From contig BCKT01000019.1 of the NCBI GenBank assembly GCA_003116875.1, positions 62,001 through 126,000 of the forward strand: a DNA stretch of 64,000 nt. The letters are read 5' to 3'. The notes beneath the pieces are model-generated. The model made no database searches. It saw only the letters and a program-made list of their open reading frames with translations, and was not told where the DNA came from. Origin of the DNA: Takashimella koratensis (lineage: Eukaryota > Basidiomycota > Tremellomycetes > Trichosporonales > Tetragoniomycetaceae). The position numbers and the translations under genes were made by a program. This document shows positions 36,506-48,700 of this stretch, piece after piece (the first letter of the stretch is position 1; each line of letters begins with the position of its first letter).

Positions 36506-37220
36506 GGTCCAGGTGGTGAGTTGGTGGGAGGTTGATGATTGATGGTTGATGAGTAGGAGAGTGGTGAGTGAGAGAGCGGAAAGGATGGATTGGTGATCGA
36601 GGACATTACGCGACACGGTCGGAAAGTAATTTAGGGACAGATTTTAGTGTCACCCTCGACTCTAAGTCTGTCCACTGCGGCCCGCTGTTTGCTCCGCAAG
36701 AGTCGAGAGGCGAGTCGTGCAGAGTTGTGGAAAGACTCGATGCTGCTCAAGTAACTTGGGGATGGAGTCTCCGCTCTGATTCAGTTTCGTGGGCGAAGGG
36801 GAAGCGGAAGGGGAAGGGGATTCGAATGGGTTCAAGTGGCAGTTGTCCCACCCATATTCGTAACGTTGCTGGCCCAGATTCCCAAGTCGCAGATCATCAT
36901 TTTGCATATCGCCCAACTCAAGAAGAATCAACAGACTGTATAGCTAAATTATGAACACTAGGACCCACGATAAACCTATCGTATCGAACAACGACGGCTC
37001 CTGGCCATACTCTTTTTGGGGTTTTGATTTCGTCCATCCATTCGTTCGTTTGTTTCCTCTCTCTGTGTCTCGTTCTGTCGTTTCCCTGTTCCGTCTTTTT
37101 TTTTCGTATCTGTCATAAAGCAGCCATCGTTACCATTCGTCGTGATCCCGTATTCCCTGTCGTCATCGGTACTGAAGAAACCTCTTGCTCCCGCCCCTGC
37201 TCAACCTCTCGCCCCTCCTG
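36506..37220. other. intergenic region
   Basis: 5' flank of the C2H2-like gene and 3' flank of the modular repeat gene. T-rich near 37090-37110. No gene is supported. Confidence 0.6.
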
Positions 37221-38738
37221 CTAGTGTCCAACCTTCGCGCCGAGACCCTGGCGCAGCAGGCTCGCGCGGTTCGGCTTGGGCGTGATCACCGGTGACGGTG
37301 GGACAAATTTGCGTGACGCGACAGAAGGCGAGGGCGGGACTCGGTCTTGCCCGGTCCCTCCGCTAGTGGACGTGCGGACAGGGGGGGGTTTAACGTTACC
37401 TCCGGTTTCAGAGGCGGCGTGCGCGAGGGAAGAGGAAGAGTCGGATTGGCTGACTCCGGGGGCTCGAAGCATCGCCGCGCGGTTGAGACGCGGTGCCTGG
37501 GGCTGTCAGTTGCTGGCAATAGAGACTGACCCATGATAATAGGTAAAGGGGACATACGATAGACGGCGCGGCAAGACTCTTGAGCGTCCCGGCGACACTG
37601 GAACGACGAGCGAGCCGCTCAGCCTTGTCCTGCTGCGCTCGCTCTTGCGTAGTCATTGGCTTGCCACGGTTCGCTGCCGAGCTCTGGGTGAGCGCCGACT
37701 GGGACTCGGACCGGGGCATCCCTGGTGCGCCGGGAGCTGCGCGAAGAGCTGACGCCTTGTTTGCTCGTGGCACCTGGAGATGAGCGGTGGGACTATGAGT
37801 CGAGGGGGTACTTACGATAGACGGCTGGGAGAGACTAGCCACTGCGATGCTCCGCCTGCGCTCGAGCTTGGCGTCGCCGGCGTCCGAAAGGTTGACCGAC
37901 GACGAGGAGCGCGGGAAGGGCGTGGCGAATGACGACGGGGGAGCGCCGGTTCTCAGCGCCGACGCCTTGTTAGCCCTCGGCATCTGGTCCATCAGCGATG
38001 GAGTAGATTGTACACTCACGATGGAGGGAGCTGCGAGACTCGGAGGGGAGACAACAGACTGACGCAGTTTCTCCCTCTCAGCGTCCGCGCGAGCCTTGTT
38101 CGTAGCTGCGATTTCGTCGGGGTCACGTTTCGTTTCAGCTGGTACGAGACCAGCACGCAACATTGCCGCCTTGTTCTGCCTCGGTGCCATGGTCGGTGCT
38201 GCCAGAGACGCGGGCTACAGTCAGTCACGACTTGAAACCGACTCACCACCGCGACGACGCGTTTCGGAGCCTCAGTCCTCTCCTTCTCGAGAGCCGTTCC
38301 CGAGGTAGCCCTTTGCTCCGCCTTGATCTCGTCCCAGTTCTTCCCCTGCCTCAGCGCCGCGGCCTTGGTCATCTTCGGGCCCGGGTTCCCCACGCTCTGC
38401 GGGGCCGGCCTTGCACGGAAGACAGGGCGGGGTTCGGCGCCATTTTCCACCGGTTTGCGGGTGACGGACTGCGCACGCGCAAGGCGAGAGAGGATCGGGT
38501 CGCGCTCGATTTTCCGAGGGGTCAGGTCCTCGCTGGAGTAAGTGGGGATGAGGTCGGACGGGTAGAGCTTGGACGAAAGGTGCGCGTCGTCAAGGAGGTC
38601 TTCGATAGCTGAGTCGGAGTCGGAGGACGGGTCGGGCTGAGAGGAGGGAGGGTGGGGGGCGGCGTTCAAGGTAGGCTGGGAGGTGGGGAGTGAGGAGGAG
38701 ATGTCGGCGGCAGGGGCGGGGGAGGGAGGCGCGGACAT
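37221..38738 (-). CDS. modular protein with repeated P-R-x-N-K-A-[AS]-x-L-R motif
   Basis: Exons 38738-38247, 38214-38020, 37983-37816, 37773-37558 and 37502-37221 total 1353 nt, 450 residues. All four introns (32, 36, 42 and 55 nt) are phase 0. The motif occurs six times: PKMTKAAALRQG, PRQNKAAMLRAG, PRANKASALRTG, PRANKASALRAA, PRLNRAAMLRAP and PKPNRASLLRQG. Most copies sit at or near an exon start, and exons 2 and 4 end with SLAAPSI (exon 3 with SLSQPSI), just before the intron. Each exon thus behaves as a repeat module. The N-terminus is acidic and Ser-rich. There is no signal peptide or membrane segment. I do not recognise the family; short Arg/Lys-Ala-Leu-Arg repeats could be docking motifs for a partner, but this is a guess. 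Confidence 0.72.
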
Positions 38739-39219
38739 GATTGATGAGATGGGGTGAAATGAAGAGTGTATAGAACTCGTTGTCAAGTTGTTTACGTCGG
38801 AGAAAAAGAGGACGGTCCGAGCGAGAGCACGGCCCTTTGGTATGTGGTTTGGACTGGGACAGCAGACAACCCGGGATGAGCAGAGACCACGCGGAGGGTG
38901 ACGAGGTGGTGATGTCGGGGAGAGTAGTGAGCGATGGATGAACAACCCCGAGGACAACAAGGAGGACCGAGGATGAAACCAAACAACAACAAAGGATGGT
39001 CGCACAGGCACAGGCACCGGTGTGGCGGAGTTTGCTAAGAGGCGTTACTGAATGGACTCGGTGGCACACCCCCAATGCACTGCTCTGCTCCGCGGGTCTC
39101 GCCTCTGACGTCGGCATAGCTATCGGTGTCATCTCCTCCTCCCCTCTTGCCCCCATCTCTCTTAACCCAACCCATCCACATCGCATCCACCCACCCCGAT
39201 CCAACCGACACAGCCCAGC
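38739..39219. promoter_or_regulatory. bidirectional promoter, modular repeat gene / fimbrin
   Basis: 480 bp between divergent start codons at 38738 (-) and 39220 (+). It is pyrimidine-rich near the fimbrin start. No TATA box is obvious. Confidence 0.5.
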
Positions 39220-41418
39220 ATGCAGGCAATCAAGCTGGCCAAAAAGTACCCCGAGTTCACCCAGGACGACGTCTTTGACCTCATCAACAAGTTCAAGTAA
39301 GTCAAAAGCTCAACCAACCCGCAACTACTCACGCCCACAGACAAATCGACGTCGACGACAAGGGATCCATCGATAAGCCGACGGTCATCTCGGCGCTTCA
39401 AGGGTCCGGTGCCGATTACGACTCGGTTCGAGAGACTCTCAAGAGCGTCAATCTCGATTCCTCGGGCCGGGTCGAGCTGGAGGACTGGGTCCAGCTTCAC
39501 TCGCTCCTTCGAGCGGCGAAGAGTCAGCCTGTGTAAGTGTAAAGACTAAATCTACCTACTAACACACTCAGGCTCGAGACGAACAAGGGCAAGATCTCGG
39601 TCAAGGGTACCGCAGGAACCAACGCCCAGCATACGATCAACGAGGATGAGCGACGGTCTTTTACCGAGCACGTCAACGGTGTCCTCGCTGGTGACGTTGA
39701 TATTGGCCACTTGCTGCCAATCGACGCCAACACCATGCAACTCTTCGATGAATGCCGAGGTGAGTCGTATCAGAGAACTAGCTAACCGCAGACGGTTTGA
39801 TTCTCTGCAAACTGATCAACGATTCCGTCCCCGATACGATCGACGAGCGAGTCTTGAACAAAGGCGGAGCGAAACGCAAGGCCCTCAACGCCTTCCAGAT
39901 GACAGAGAACAACAACATCGTCATCACTTCTGCCAAAGGTATCGGATGCTCCGTTGTCAATATCGGACCTAGCGATATCCAAGAGGGAAGGGAACATTTG
40001 ATCCTCGGTTTGATCTGGCAGATTATTCGAAGGGGTTTGCTCAGTAAGATTGATATCAAGCTTCACCCGGAGCTGTACCGCTTGCTCGAGGATGGAGAGA
40101 CGCTCGAAGAGTTTTTAAGATTGCCACCGGATCAGATTCTGCTCAGGTGGTTCAACTACCACCTCAAGGCAGCGGGATGGCACAGGAGGTAAGCGAGCTC
40201 CTGAGCGCAGCACAGGAGCGAGGGCTTGAGGCATTGCTTGAAGCATAACGCTAATACCGTCAGGGTCGAGAACTTTACTCGCGACGTCGCGGACAGCGAA
40301 AACTACACTGTCCTTCTCAACCAACTCAAGCCCGACGAATGCAGTCGTTCCCCACTCCAAGTCTCGGATCACCACCAGCGTGCCGAGCAAGTCCTCCAGA
40401 ATGCCGACAAGATTGGCTGTCGTCGATTCCTCACTCCTAACGCTATCGTCGCTGGGAACCCAAAGCTCAACCTCGCGTTTGTCGCCAACTTGTTTAACAC
40501 GTGGCCGGGACTCGCACCGCTCGAGGAGGCTGAAGCACCCCCGCCGATCGAAGACTTTGATGCTGAGGGAGAGAGGGAGGCGAGGGTGTTTACCCTCTGG
40601 TTGAACAGTTTGGACGTCGAGCCGGGGGTGTACAACTTGTTCGAGGATCTCAAGGTAAGTGAGCGGGGAGCGAAAGCGACCCGCTCATTTAGTGCCATGT
40701 TGGAGCCCCGCTGACCCCCACAGGACGGCTACGTGCTCTGCCAAAGCTTTGACAAGGTCATGCCTGGTTCTGTTATTTGGCGCCGCGTCTCCAAACCCAA
40801 AGAAGGCGTCGAGTTGTCCCGTTTCAAGGCGGTGGAGAACACCAATTACGCTGTCGACCTTGCCAAAGCCAGTGGTATGCACATTGTCGGTATCCAAGGT
40901 TCCGATATCGTCGACGGAACCCGTACCCTTGTCCTTGGTCTCGTTTGGCAACTTATGCGTGTATCGATCAATCAAACGCTCGCCTCGATCTCGGGGAACG
41001 GCAAGGGAGTTACCGACCAGGAAATTGTACGCTGGGCCAACGATACAGTCAAGAAAGGAGGTAAAAGCAGTACGATGCGTTCTTTCAAAGACCCGAGTCT
41101 TAGTAACGCAGTGTTTTTCCTCGATTTGCTTAACGGGGTTAAACCAGGGATTGTGGATTACTCTTTGGTGAATACTGGATCATCAGAGGATGATAAGAGA
41201 ATGAACGCGAAATTGGCGATTTCAATCGCGAGGAAACTTGGAGCTTTGATCTTCCTCGTTCCGGAGGATATTGTCGATGTTCGACCGAGACTGGTGAGTT
41301 TGAGCGCATCGCGCAGACCTCGGAGAGGCGTGCGAGATGTAAAGTCTCAAGGACGATGCTAACTTTTCAGATCCTCACGTTTGTCGGCGCCCTCTGGAGC
41401 GCTTCGCTTCACCAATAA
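39220..41418 (+). CDS. SAC6: fimbrin/plastin actin-bundling protein
   Basis: Fimbrin crosslinks F-actin in endocytic patches and rings. The protein is about 630 residues with six introns (donors near 39297, 39533, 39761, 40189, 40653 and 41294). The start MQAIKLAKKYPEFTQDDVFD opens an EF-hand-type headpiece with degenerate calcium loops (DVDDKGSID). Four calponin-homology domains follow. CH1 has LFDECRDGLILCKLINDSVP and ERVLNKG. CH2 has ILLRWFNYHLKAAGWHRR. CH3 has RVFTLWLNSLDVEPGVYNLF and GYVLCQSFDKVMPGSV. CH4 has EIVRWANDTVKKGG and ends with IFLVPEDIVDVRPRL. The last exon encodes ILTFVGALWSASLHQ. Length and order match family members. Confidence 0.95.
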
Positions 41419-41671
41419 GTGTGGCCAGGCCGAGAGGTCGAGAAGATCAAGGACCAGATAGTCGGAAAGTTTGAGAACGTCGGGAAGGTTGCAAAAGTGA
41501 TTTCGAATAGGTCTTGAAGTTTCTCCAAAGTTTCAGTTTCTTTGAATGCAAATGTTCTTTATAGCTTGCAGCTCAAGTTGGCTTAAGGTAAATTGTGATA
41601 TCTCATCGGATTTCTGCTATACTCTTCAAATCGCTCAATATTTCCCTAAAAATCTCGCTCACTGATAACTC

Positions 41672-44600
41672 CTACACATCAATCGCCATCGCCTCGGTCA
41701 TTTCTGACTTTTCCACACCCGTTTCTCTCTTCTCCCCTTGCCCCTTGTCCTCCCCCTTACCCTCTCCCTTCGGCTCACCTGCCCCTCCCACCTCCCCGCC
41801 TTCCTGCCCGACCCACCTCCACGCTTTGATAGGGAACAACAGCCCTTTCTCCCCTTGTACGGCTACTGCCAATCCATCATCTAGCCAATGGACTGAACCA
41901 GGCATGATCCCCTGCGCCACGAACGCCGGTTTCCCAGTACCCTCGGGAACAGGAAGAGGTTTTGTATTGGAGATATCAAGTTTGACGGGTTCACTCGACG
42001 AGATGCGAAGGCGGTACCTGAGAGGTTAGGGAATGGACAAGGTTGGAAGACTTACAAATCGTCAGTGGTGTGGAATTCCAAATCATGCGTCCATAACGAT
42101 CGCGTCTCGTCGGTTTTACTCTTGGTCTCTTCATCTGCACTCTCCTCTACTCGATCAAGGTACCCTTCGAGCACTTTGGCGTCGTACCCAAACCTGCGCG
42201 AGTCAGCCTCATCCAATGCCCAAAATCGCTCCACCTTCTTGCCCCACCTACCACCCCAAACTCACCCCGCTTGACCCGAGACAAACACAAACGCCGGATC
42301 CGGAACCGCGTGTCTCCTCTCAACCACGACCCTGTACTCGTCGACAGGCTTGTCCACGGGCGTACCGAACAGCGCCAACCTCGCTCTAGCCGTCTCTGCC
42401 ATCCGGACCTTGCGCCTCGCTCGGTACGGGAACCGCTTGGCATAACCTCCGTCCACCTGCCACGTTAGCCTTTCAACTCCACCGAGGTCAGACCCGTTGG
42501 GCGATCCACTCACCGGAACCCTCTCAACTCCCTCGACGACAATACTCAACCCGTCGTGCCCGTTCCCCCAGGCCCTCGTGACCACCCCGTTCCGCTCAGT
42601 GGCGACATAACGCACGAGCGGGGGTACGATCCTCACCGTCACATGAACCGCATCATCATCCCTTGCTCCATTCTTCAACGGAGCAAGTCTCGCGCGATCA
42701 CTCTGAACCCACCTCACCCAACCCGCATGGATCAAAACCAACCCCAGGTCCGAATCATCCGTGTACACATCCGTCCCCCAGACTTTTCTCTCGTCCTCAC
42801 CCCAACCAAGGCCGGCAGAGTATCCCGCACCATTGGAAGGAGACGCCTCGTCCCATCCTTGTTCACCGCGAATACGCCAGGATTTGCCGAGGAACGCACC
42901 GCTGATACGTACCACGACGATGGCGCCTTCGTTCCCGCGCACCGACCGGCACTGGGACAACGACCACCCGTGTGAAGTGTACACCTCGTGAGCGGCAACG
43001 CGGGAGAGGTCAGGCTGAGACTTGAGCCACGCCTCGACAGGTGCACTCGAGACCTCGGGCCATTTTTTCACAGCAGTCGTGAGAGCAGAGAGGTCACGCG
43101 TGGGTGTAGGCGCAGGCGCCGGTTTCTTGTCATCTTCTTTGCGCCGCTTAGACTTGGCAGTGGACGAGCGGCGGTGAGCCTGTGCTTGTTCCTCGACCGC
43201 CGCGTCCATCCGGGATCGCTTGGTCGGTGCGGCCGTTGGCGCCGGTGTCGGTGCAGCAGGTGCGGGTGTAGGTGCAGGAGCTGCCGTCGCCGGAGTCGCT
43301 GCTGCTGCTGCCGCCGATCCCGACGCCCCCCTCCATCCATACTCGCTCGATTCCTCGCTCTTGAAGATATACGGCCTGGGTTCCCTCGCCCCCGCAATCT
43401 GCTGCATCACCGACGTCGGTCGTTCCGCCGCGGGCTTTGGCGCGGGCTCTGGCTCCCCAATCAATCGACCAAACAGATTATACCTAGGTCGATAAGGGTC
43501 GTCATAAACCACGCTCGACGACTGGCGCGGCGGCTGGAACGGTTTCGCCTCGGTCACAGCTGGCTTTGCAGCCTCGCGTTGTCGTTCGAGATTTGCAGCA
43601 ATCTGCCGAGCACGTTCCCTCTCGATCTCGCGCTCCCTCTCTCGCTCCCTCTCCCTTGCCCTCTCCCTCTCTTGCTCTCGTTCCCTCTGGAGCAACCTCT
43701 CCCGTTCAAGTTCCCGCTCCCGCTCAATCTCGCGCCGGCGGTCAAAAGGCGGTGGGACCTTGTTGCGGTCAAAGAAACTTCCCCCGAGCGAGCCAGAGAG
43801 GTAGTGCGAGCTGCCGAACGGGTTCGGGCCGTACATGCTGGAAAATGACGACGGCGGGCGGGCGGCGGTGGTCGTTGGCTGCGCGGGCTTGTCCGCAGCC
43901 GCAGGCGGCGGGCGCGTGGACTGTACCGGAGATCGTTGCGGTGCGAGCGCGACGGGGGATCGCTGTGTAGCCGGGGTCGAGCTCGGGGCGTTGGACGCGC
44001 TGTACATGCTGCGCACGGTGGTAGGTTGGGTAGTGGATTTAGTCGGGCTGACGCGGCCGGAGGTGGAGGCAGCCGGTGGGTTCGGAGTTGGCTGCGTCGA
44101 TCCGCTCGGGGTACGGCGGTGCTCTGTCCCGAGTTGTCGGTAGACGCTCGACGGAGGGGGATCGAATCGCATCATCGCGGAGAAGGGCGAGATGGATGAG
44201 ATGGATGGAGAGGGTTTGGCAGCGGGAGGACGAGATACGGATGGGGAAGGTAAGCCCGAGCGGTAAGTCTCACGAGTAGGCGACGTGGCTGTTTCCGACT
44301 TGCGCTGGCGTTCACGTTCTTGTTCCCTCTCTTTCTCCCTCTCACGCTCTCGCTCACGCTCTCGCTCGCGCTCCCTTTCGCGCTCCCTCGCCCGCTCCCG
44401 CTCTCTTTCCCTCTCCCGCTCCACCTCCCTCACCCTCTCTCGCTCCCTCGCATCCTGCTCGCCGTACGTTCCAAACATCCCGCCGTACCCGCTTCCGTAG
44501 AGTGACGACCTGGACGGAGCGGTATGCGTCGATGCGCTAGTCGTCGTCGGTGGGAACCCAAACTCCCTACGCGCTGTCGAAGGCTGGGCCGGGGCGGATG

Positions 44601-45209
44601 CGGCGGAGAGCGCCGGGGATTGAGTCGGAGGGGTCGTCTTTGCCGCGGGGGTGGAAGCGGTCGACGGGCTCGCGCTGGAATGGTGGTGGTGATGATGGTG
44701 ATGGTGGTGATGCGGAGGGACGGACGAGGACGGAGTGGTCGCTGTGACTGGGGATTGAGGTTGGGAGAGCGGGTCGCGTCTGCCAAAGAGTGACGACGAG
44801 GATGGGTAAGGGTATCGACCCGACAAGTCGGCTGAGTAGGATGAGTGATGTGATAATATCAAAGGTGATGATGGATAATGGACTCACCTCGTGCTCTTTC
44901 CCTCTCCCTTTCGCGCTCTTTATCACTCAGCCCGTAACTTGGGCGCAACGCGGTCGACCCGGTGGTTGAGCTTGCCCCGGCTGCAGTGGATGGAGCGGCA
45001 CCGGCAGAGCTGGGAGCAGGGGTATTTGAGGTGGAAGCGGCAGCGGCGGCGGCACCACCTGGCCAAGGGGAGGACGACGAGGTGCGTGGTGCTTGGGATT
45101 GAGAGGCAGGGGGCTGGGGCGTGGCGGATGTGGATGCGGATGCGCCTGCGCCTGCACCTGCGCCCGGGGTGGAAGCGGGCGACGCCGAGGCGTTGGAGTG
45201 GGGCTGCAT
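41672..45209 (-). CDS. RXT3: Rxt3-like subunit of the Rpd3L histone deacetylase complex
   Basis: A protein of more than 1050 residues. The first exons are 45209-44888 and 44831 to about 42264. Two more exons follow toward the stop at 41672. The C-terminal third contains RKVWGTDVYTDDSDLGLVLI followed by HAGWV, the hallmark of the Rxt3 domain, plus KRFPYRARRKVRMAETARAR and FGYDAKVLEGYL. Rxt3 belongs to the nuclear Rpd3L complex. The N-terminal two thirds are low-complexity, with two long, nearly pure Arg/Glu stretches (about residues 230-290 and 500-560), probably single alpha helices. Tyr-Gly motifs (SSLYGSGYGGMFGTYG, SSMYGPNPFGSSHYL) and a His-rich run are also present. The C-terminus is acidic. 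It is far larger than yeast Rxt3 (294 residues). The start ATG is the first in the Ala/Ser-rich exon. Confidence 0.78.
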
Positions 45210-45724
45210 GGGTGCGGGTAGGGAGGGAGAGGTGGGGTGGAGAGGGGGGAGGTGGTGTCGAGGGAGCGTCGACGAGGGAGATGGGCGGCGAGGGGTGAGG
45301 GATAGGTGTGGTGGGGGTGAGTGGGTGCGATGGATGCGGTGTGTGTGTGAGTGAGTGATGAAGATCCAAAGGAAGATGATTCAATCACCGTTCCTCTTGC
45401 TCCGTCCCCTCTCCCCGTCTCCCCCTCTCCCCCGTCTCCCCCTCTCCCCCTCTCCCCCCTTCCCCCGTTACTCCTCTCCCATTGGCCGCACTGGGCCCCA
45501 TCCCCGCGCCGTCCTTATTTCCGCCTCCCTGCATTCGAATCTCGCGAGTGCTTTTGCTTTTTGCTTTTGTTTTTTGCTTTTTGCCGCAACTGCCCGACTC
45601 CAAAGGGATAAACAACAACAACCGATTCGTGCTTCAACTTGTACTACATCCAACCCACAACATCAGCTACGACCTCGAGCTCCATCTCGCTCCATCTCGC
45701 TCGTAGAGCACCCTCAGCCCCACC
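45210..45724. promoter_or_regulatory. divergent promoter with polypyrimidine and T-rich repeats
   Basis: 515 bp between divergent starts at 45209 (-) and 45725 (+). A C/T tract made of CCCCTCTC-type units spans about 45405-45478. A TTTTGC-type tandem repeat is at about 45549-45585. Such tracts are common in fungal promoters; the factor is unknown. Confidence 0.5.
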
Positions 45725-48700
45725 ATGTCGACCCGTCGCGTCCTCGGGGAGCGATCCGAGAACACTCCCCCTTCTCACACCCTTCACCTTTCCCCTCTCA
45801 AACACCGCAAACCCACTCCTAAACCCATTCGCCTTTCCTTCCCCAAATCCACCCCTCATCCACACCGCCGCTTCACCGATCTAGCCTCCCCTTCCCCTTC
45901 CCCTCTCCGCTCCACGTTCGCCTCGCCTCAGCCTATCCGCACCATCCAGTCCAATGACGAGACGTTCCTACTCGACTATGAGATGTCCGACCTCGCGTCG
46001 GGGGACTACACCGACGACGACGAGCCTCTTCGCCGAGTCTCTCTTGCTGGTTCTACCCCCAAAGCCAAACCCACCCAACCCGCCGTGCGTGGTCCTGGTC
46101 GAATGATGACTCCCGCGGATAGCCAAGAGGTAAGTCCCTGTTTACCTCCTTTCTCACCACCCAGGCCCCGCCATCAAACGCATCAAAACGCGTCCCTCGA
46201 CTACCCACTCCTACCTCACAACCACTCACTCGACCCCGACCCGATACTCCACCACGTCACGACACCGTCACCGAGTGGGATACACCTTTAGCCGACCCAT
46301 CTCCCAATCCTCGGCGTCGCAAGACCCCGCGCTTATCCACCCCTGCCAAACCCATAGCGTCGGGTTCTAAAACCAAGTCCAGTGCCAAACCGCGCAAGTC
46401 GACACCGCGAATCACCGTGCGCACCTCGGCACCAGCGACCGCGCCTGTGCGGCGGCAGACCACCGCTCGATCAGCGTCTGGGTCTCGCCGCCGATCCACT
46501 GGCACCGCCATCCAAGCGTCCACCGCCAAATTCAAACGCACCCTCCCGCCGACAGCACGCAAAGCGCTCAAGGGCCTGGCCGTTGGATTTCTCGACGATG
46601 AAGTGGAGATTTCACCGGGAGACGACCCGCTTCTCCTCCTTGGTCTCGACTCGCCTCCACGCCCGCCCAAATCGGCACGGAAAAGTTTGAAGAAATCCGA
46701 GGTAGACCATTTCGCACCGGACCCCCTCGTCGCTGCGGAAACCAACGACGACCCGTTGAGCCGAAGAGAACTCGAGCTGTTCGATGCGGGAGGTGACGAC
46801 TTGTCCGACGAGGAAGTCGGGAACGATACGTTTGTCCATGTCCGAAGAGGCGCTGGTCTCGACAACCTAGTCAACGAGGAGATCCCCGAGATCGAGGAGC
46901 CGGAAGAGACCGCGGAGGAATTGGACCTTGCGCACGGGTGGGAGAACTCGTTGAACAACCTCTCACGATTCGTCGGGTCACCACGCCGTTCGAGTCCGTA
47001 CTTTGATATGGCAGCGGGTCCCGATTCAGACGACGGGGGAGACGAGATGGAGGAGACGTTGAATCGGACTTTGGCGATGTTGGAGGAGCGTATCGAGGCG
47101 AGCGAGAGCGTTGAAGTGGAGCAAGCGCCAGTTGTCGAGGATCTCGAGCAGGTCGAGTCAGTCGATCCAATTCAGGCGGCGAGCCACAGCGAGGCATTGG
47201 ATGGGATCATCACATCAGCCGGCTTGGAAGATAACGACGCGCCAGTCTTTGCGACGGTGCACATTGATATCGTTGAGAAGGGCGAGGAGGTTGATGAAGA
47301 CGAAAATGTCGCAGAAACGATCGAGCACGACACCTCTCTCCAGGTTGACGACTTTTCCGCCGACCACCGCTCTGAGGCTACCCCCGACCCGCACTCCATC
47401 GCCATCTCGACTCCTCCCGCGATTCAACTTACTCCTACCGCAATCAAAACCCTCACTCCCTTTGCATCTTCTCCCCTCCGCCCATCCCCAGGCCCGTCTC
47501 ATACCCCAGCCTATTCCCCACTACGTGCCTACTCTCGCCCCGAAGTCGGATCCGAGCGCGATGCGCCTTTCACCCTCTTCGCAAGATCTCCACGGGTCGT
47601 TGAGCGAGTCGAGCGAGTGGTTGGCTTTGGGACAGAGGTTGATAAAGAGGAGGCTGGACCGATGACACCGCCAAGATCGGTGTCCCCGCGCGTGGGGCGG
47701 CCTGCGACTCCGTTCGCCCGGGCTTCTGTGGACGCCGATGAGGACGAAGACCGGGAAGAAGTCGAGGAGAAAGAGGTTGTCGAAGAACACCACGTCGACA
47801 CCTCGACACCTCTAGCCCTGGTCCATACGCTTTCAGAGGCGGAAAACGACGACGATCTCGACCGAGAAACCGAGGCCGACGGTACTGTTCCTGCCCAGCA
47901 CGAGGTTCACGTCAATAGCGAGACGATTGACCCAGAAGTCGATCTGAACATTGGCGAGGGAGTCGTGCCAGAAGCTGAGGACAACGAGGTCCAAGCGGGT
48001 GACGTGACTATCGAGGCGAATGAGGACGAGTGGGAGGTTTTGCCAGATACCTCGGTCGTGGCGGGTAAGGAGGAGATGGGACAAGAGCAAGCACCGGTGC
48101 GAGAGAAAGAATCGGTTCTTGAGGATCTTGAGCTCGAGCAAGAACATGAGCACGAACACGTCGCGCAAGAGCCTGGTTTCGAGCAGGAATCGGACGAGGA
48201 GTCCCCCTTTGAAACAGTTCATGACTCTGCGCCCTTCGCTGAATCTGTCGCTGAACCTGTCGCCGAACCCGAATCCGAACCCCAGACCGTCGTCGTGGCC
48301 GCCGCCGAGATCCAAGCCGAATCTGACGAGGCAAATGCCGACATGACGATGGAAGCTGATGAGGCGGAATGGGATGTGTCCGTTGAAGTCGAGGTGGTTC
48401 CGGAGAACATGGAGGAGGTTGTCAACCCCGTCGAGCCTGCTGTCCCTGAGCTTGACCTTGAGGCCGAAGCACAGGTCGAAGCGCACGCCGAAGCACAGGT
48501 CGAAGCGTCAATCGAGGCGCCGGTCGACGAATCTATCGATGAGTCTCTTGAATCAGAGGAAGAGGCCCCACTCGAGAGTGAGGAGGTCAACCGACCAAGC
48601 TCGAATATGGACCGTCATAGTCCCCTTCTTCTGGGCGCAGACGTAGAGAGCTACGACCTCCCCGAGCGCCACGACCTCGAGCGAGGCAGCGACGAGCAAA

